Assembly: GCA_028753945.1 (NCBI GenBank)
Contig: JAPNXP010000001.1
Span: forward strand, 10,344,501-10,408,500
From: Hexactinellida sp. DTS-2022
Taxonomy: Eukaryota > Porifera > Hexactinellida
DNA length: 64,000 nucleotides
Reading direction: 5' to 3'
Shown: piece after piece, positions 61,404 through 64,000 of the stretch
Layout of the letters: each line of letters starts with the position of its first letter
Position numbering within the stretch: position 1 is the stretch's first letter
The notes under the pieces: generated by a model
The model's input: only the letters and a program-made list of their open reading frames with translations
Database searches by the model: none
What the model was told of the DNA's origin: nothing
Program-made: the position numbers and the translations under genes

Positions 61404-64000
61404 TGGATCCCCTCGAATACGAGTCGATTTCAGCATACCTCACTTCTGACAGATATCCACTAAATTTCACCAAAGATCAAAAGAGAAATTTACGCAGAAA
61501 AGCGTCAAAATACCGCATCTTTGGGGAGAAACTAGTTTTAAGCCCTTCGAAAATCAACATTTGATCGTAATAATGCGAACCGAGGTGGGGGCCATTCTCA
61601 CAGAAATTCACGACAACTCTGGCCATCAATGCATTCGGTACACTCATAGCATTGCAAAAGATCGGTACTATTGGCCCAGTATGCTCAAGGATATCGAGCT
61701 CTATGTACAAGCCTGTGCCCGTTGCATCAGAAATCAGCCCAGTTTGAAAAGTCCCACGGTTCCTCTACAACCGCTTCCAGTAATCACCAAAGTTTGGTTC
61801 CGCGTTGGTATGGATCTGACTGGGCCTCTGATAGAATCGAATGGGTACAAGTACATATTAACCGTTATCGATCATTTTACAAGATGGATTGAGACGCGCC
61901 CTCTTCGTACGAAAGAAGCTATCGAAGTAGCCAGAGGTTTGTTTTCTATTTACTGCAGACAAGGAGCACCTGTTCAAATAATTAGTGACAATGGCACTGA
62001 GTTTACTAACAAGTTACATAAATCTTTACACGAAGCATATGATTGCAAATTAATATTCTCAACGCCATATCACCCTCAGACCAATGGGCTAGTAGAATCG
62101 TCGCATAAAGCTTTGAAGCGATCCCTTGTAAAAACTTTAGATGGAAAAAAAAGAGAATTGGAGTGACTATCTGGAAGAGATAACTTTTTCATTGAATATT
62201 CGACCTCGACATACAACACAGTTCTCTGCCTTTGAGTTGATGCACGGCTCTCGTAAACCTCGACTTCCAATCCAAGCTGAGAATCTTGCGGCTCTATATC
62301 CTGATGCTGGTACCTTAGACCTGGACGAATGGGCTGGAGAGGAGCAAATAAATGAATTCATCGACACTATGCAAGAAGCTCATATGCATAACCAAGAAAT
62401 TGCCGGAGAATCTCTTAAACATTCTAAAACATTGATGAAAAGGCAATTTGATAAAAGATTGAACCCGGTCACTTTAAACACAATCGAAAAAGGAGATGAA
62501 GTTCTTATAGAAAATGTATATAATAGGAAAAAAGGAGGCAAGCTAGAAGATAAGTGGATTGGCCCATATCTTGCAGATGAAGTAAATCCTACTAATGTCC
62601 GTGTAAGCCGAAATAAATCAATCCAACGTGTGAAGAAATCTAAAACAAAGCTCTGGAAAAAACGATCATTACCACTTCCAGATTCACCTAACAGCAAACG
62701 TTTACGTTTAGATGGAGATTTCGATTCAAACGAAGAGGAAATTATTGCCTCTCCTTTTCTTGGGCAAGAAGAAATCATACCTGTTTCGTCAAACAAATCT
62801 AACAGAAATCGAGAAGAAATTTTGCAAGTGCTAGTTTCATTCAAGAGTAAAATCATAAACTCCATTCTAACTTCAACTCCTTTATCCCCACTTCACTCTC
62901 AACTTCATATCAGAAGCCACTTTGATTTTAGAGATCTAATGGATTGGAGATATGCTCACTATCCTTCAATCAACAGTGAAGAGTTTGAAATGGATCTCGA
63001 TACCACGCAAGAGATAACTGAAGTACTAACACAGTTTTATTTGGAGAGCTATAAGGTTAAAATTCCAGAGTACCAGTACACCTCTCAAGACTTTGAATTC
63101 TCCACTAAATGGGCCACGGATAGTATGAATTATGCAACAAAAGTTCTACTACCTGTGGTCAAGGAACTTCTGGCCGCACACTTTGAACCTTCGGTAGCTT
63201 CAGAATATCAAAAATTACCACCACTTCAAAGATTTTCTAATTCAGGAGCTTCATTTGAAGAAATGTGCCCCACTTGGGGAGGTCACTATGATGGAGTAAA
63301 ATTAACTAACACGTGTTCAATCGATAATTTTATCACATTATTCAGTCTACACAAAGAGGCCATACTAGCAGCATTCGATCTAACTGGAGATTCGCCAAAT
63401 CCTACACTTCGATCTATCTTCTCAATGGTTGATGAACAAAATTTTGACAAACTTAGACTGTGGACAGCTCCTAAGCTAGGAATGTCAATTAGCGACTCTG
63501 AATGCAACATGTTAGGATATGAGGGGAAAATGGTCAAATTCTTGCAAGATAACAATTTTTGTCAAGACATTTATAGAATTGTATTTCAATGCTGGAGTTG
63601 TTGCTGTGAGTCAGAGAAAAGACTCAATCTAAATTCAGTCTTGGAATTTAAAACCAATTGTCAATCTTCAATCGAACACCAAATCAATTCAGCTTATAAC
63701 TGTTTGAAGTGTCGAGAGCCTAATGCCAACATAGAGAGCTTGTCAAAAGAATTTTCTTCAGTGCCTCCTCTTATTATCCTTGAAGTTGGACATCTTAACA
63801 CTAGTACTATCCGTGAGAGCAGTATTGAAGATCATATTAGGATCACTCATCAAGAGAAGCTACTGCATTACTCACTCCTCGCTTACACAATTCATTCTGG
63901 AATACACTTCCATATGAAGACCAAGTACCGTGATATCTGGTATGTATATGATGGAATGGAAAGGCCGAAATTAAAGCAAGCGGAAAGGATAATCCATGAT
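61404..64000 (+). mobile_element. Integrase-bearing element (gypsy/GIN-type) with cysteine-protease-like region, fossil, runs off the window
   Basis: Treated as a fossil. From 61404 an N-terminal segment; 61561-62166 carries the zinc-binding H-C2 region (HSIAKDRYYWPSM, CARCIRNQ) and the integrase core (GMDLTGPLI, VIDHFTRWIETR, ISDNGTEF, HPQTNGLVES), i.e. the DDE pattern of gypsy/Ginger/KRBA2-like integrases. Downstream, to the window edge, an open stretch encodes a basic linker and a region with NTCSIDNFITLF and, near the end, HYSLLAYTIHSGIHFHMK then WYVYDGM: the Cys and His boxes of a USP-like (C19) peptidase fold. The upstream part is broken (about two or three breaks). No LTR seen within the window. 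Confidence 0.75.

Noticed and set aside
1-64000. tRNA and rRNA genes
   Set aside because: I looked for tRNA arms and rRNA signatures and saw none; the only tRNA-like match is the 18-base primer site at 9792-9809.

Overview
The window looks like an invertebrate animal genome. It has spliceosomal introns, conserved animal housekeeping genes (DDX23, TP53RK, COG6, FOP/CEP43, PSMA7), expanded intronless NHL-propeller genes, an LRR-EGF surface protein and dense short inverted-repeat transposons in AT-rich DNA. A sponge, perhaps a glass sponge, is my guess from the style of the NHL family; that is inference and could be wrong.

Layout. 1-8.1 kb holds GC-rich host genes: DDX23 on the minus strand (five exons; its last ~150 residues lie outside the window or are lost), a calumenin/reticulocalbin gene nested antisense in a DDX23 intron, and TP53RK. 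From 8.1 to about 54 kb the DNA is AT-rich and full of transposons. Host genes there are mostly partial or damaged: the C-terminal half of RAD51, the C-terminal part of ANKMY1 (split by a hAT-type MITE), the N-terminal half of BUB3, the C-terminal half of PARP3, and the first three exons of CYRI/FAM49 (also split by a MITE). Apparently intact genes in this zone are three intronless NHL proteins, one LRR-EGF protein and perhaps a collagen-like exon. From 55 to 60.7 kb four compact minus-strand genes follow each other (RING protein, FOP, COG6, PSMA7). The window ends in an integrase-bearing element.

Mobile DNA. There are two LINEs: an APE-type one at 25.2-29.8 kb, and an endonuclease-tailed one at 47.8-51.3 kb that begins with a PHD finger resembling KMT2E/SETD5. 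There are also a Mutator-like fragment, many hAT-like MITEs with clear 8-bp target duplications, mariner/pogo-like MITEs with TA targets, two Harbinger-like MITEs with TWA targets, ten copies of one ~120-bp hairpin family, a 0.9-kb perfect-looking palindrome, and a ~140-bp tandem array.

Most interesting. Two unrelated-looking LTR sequences (9488-10217 and 38786-39224) each hold a type III hammerhead ribozyme that I could fold by eye, with all three stems and the full core. The first is a tiny non-coding element: LTR, a primer site matching tRNA-Gly(GCC), a purine tract, then LTR, with only ~73 bp inside. This is the layout of plant 'retrozymes', but in what appears to be an animal genome, and to my knowledge it is not the usual form of animal retrozymes.
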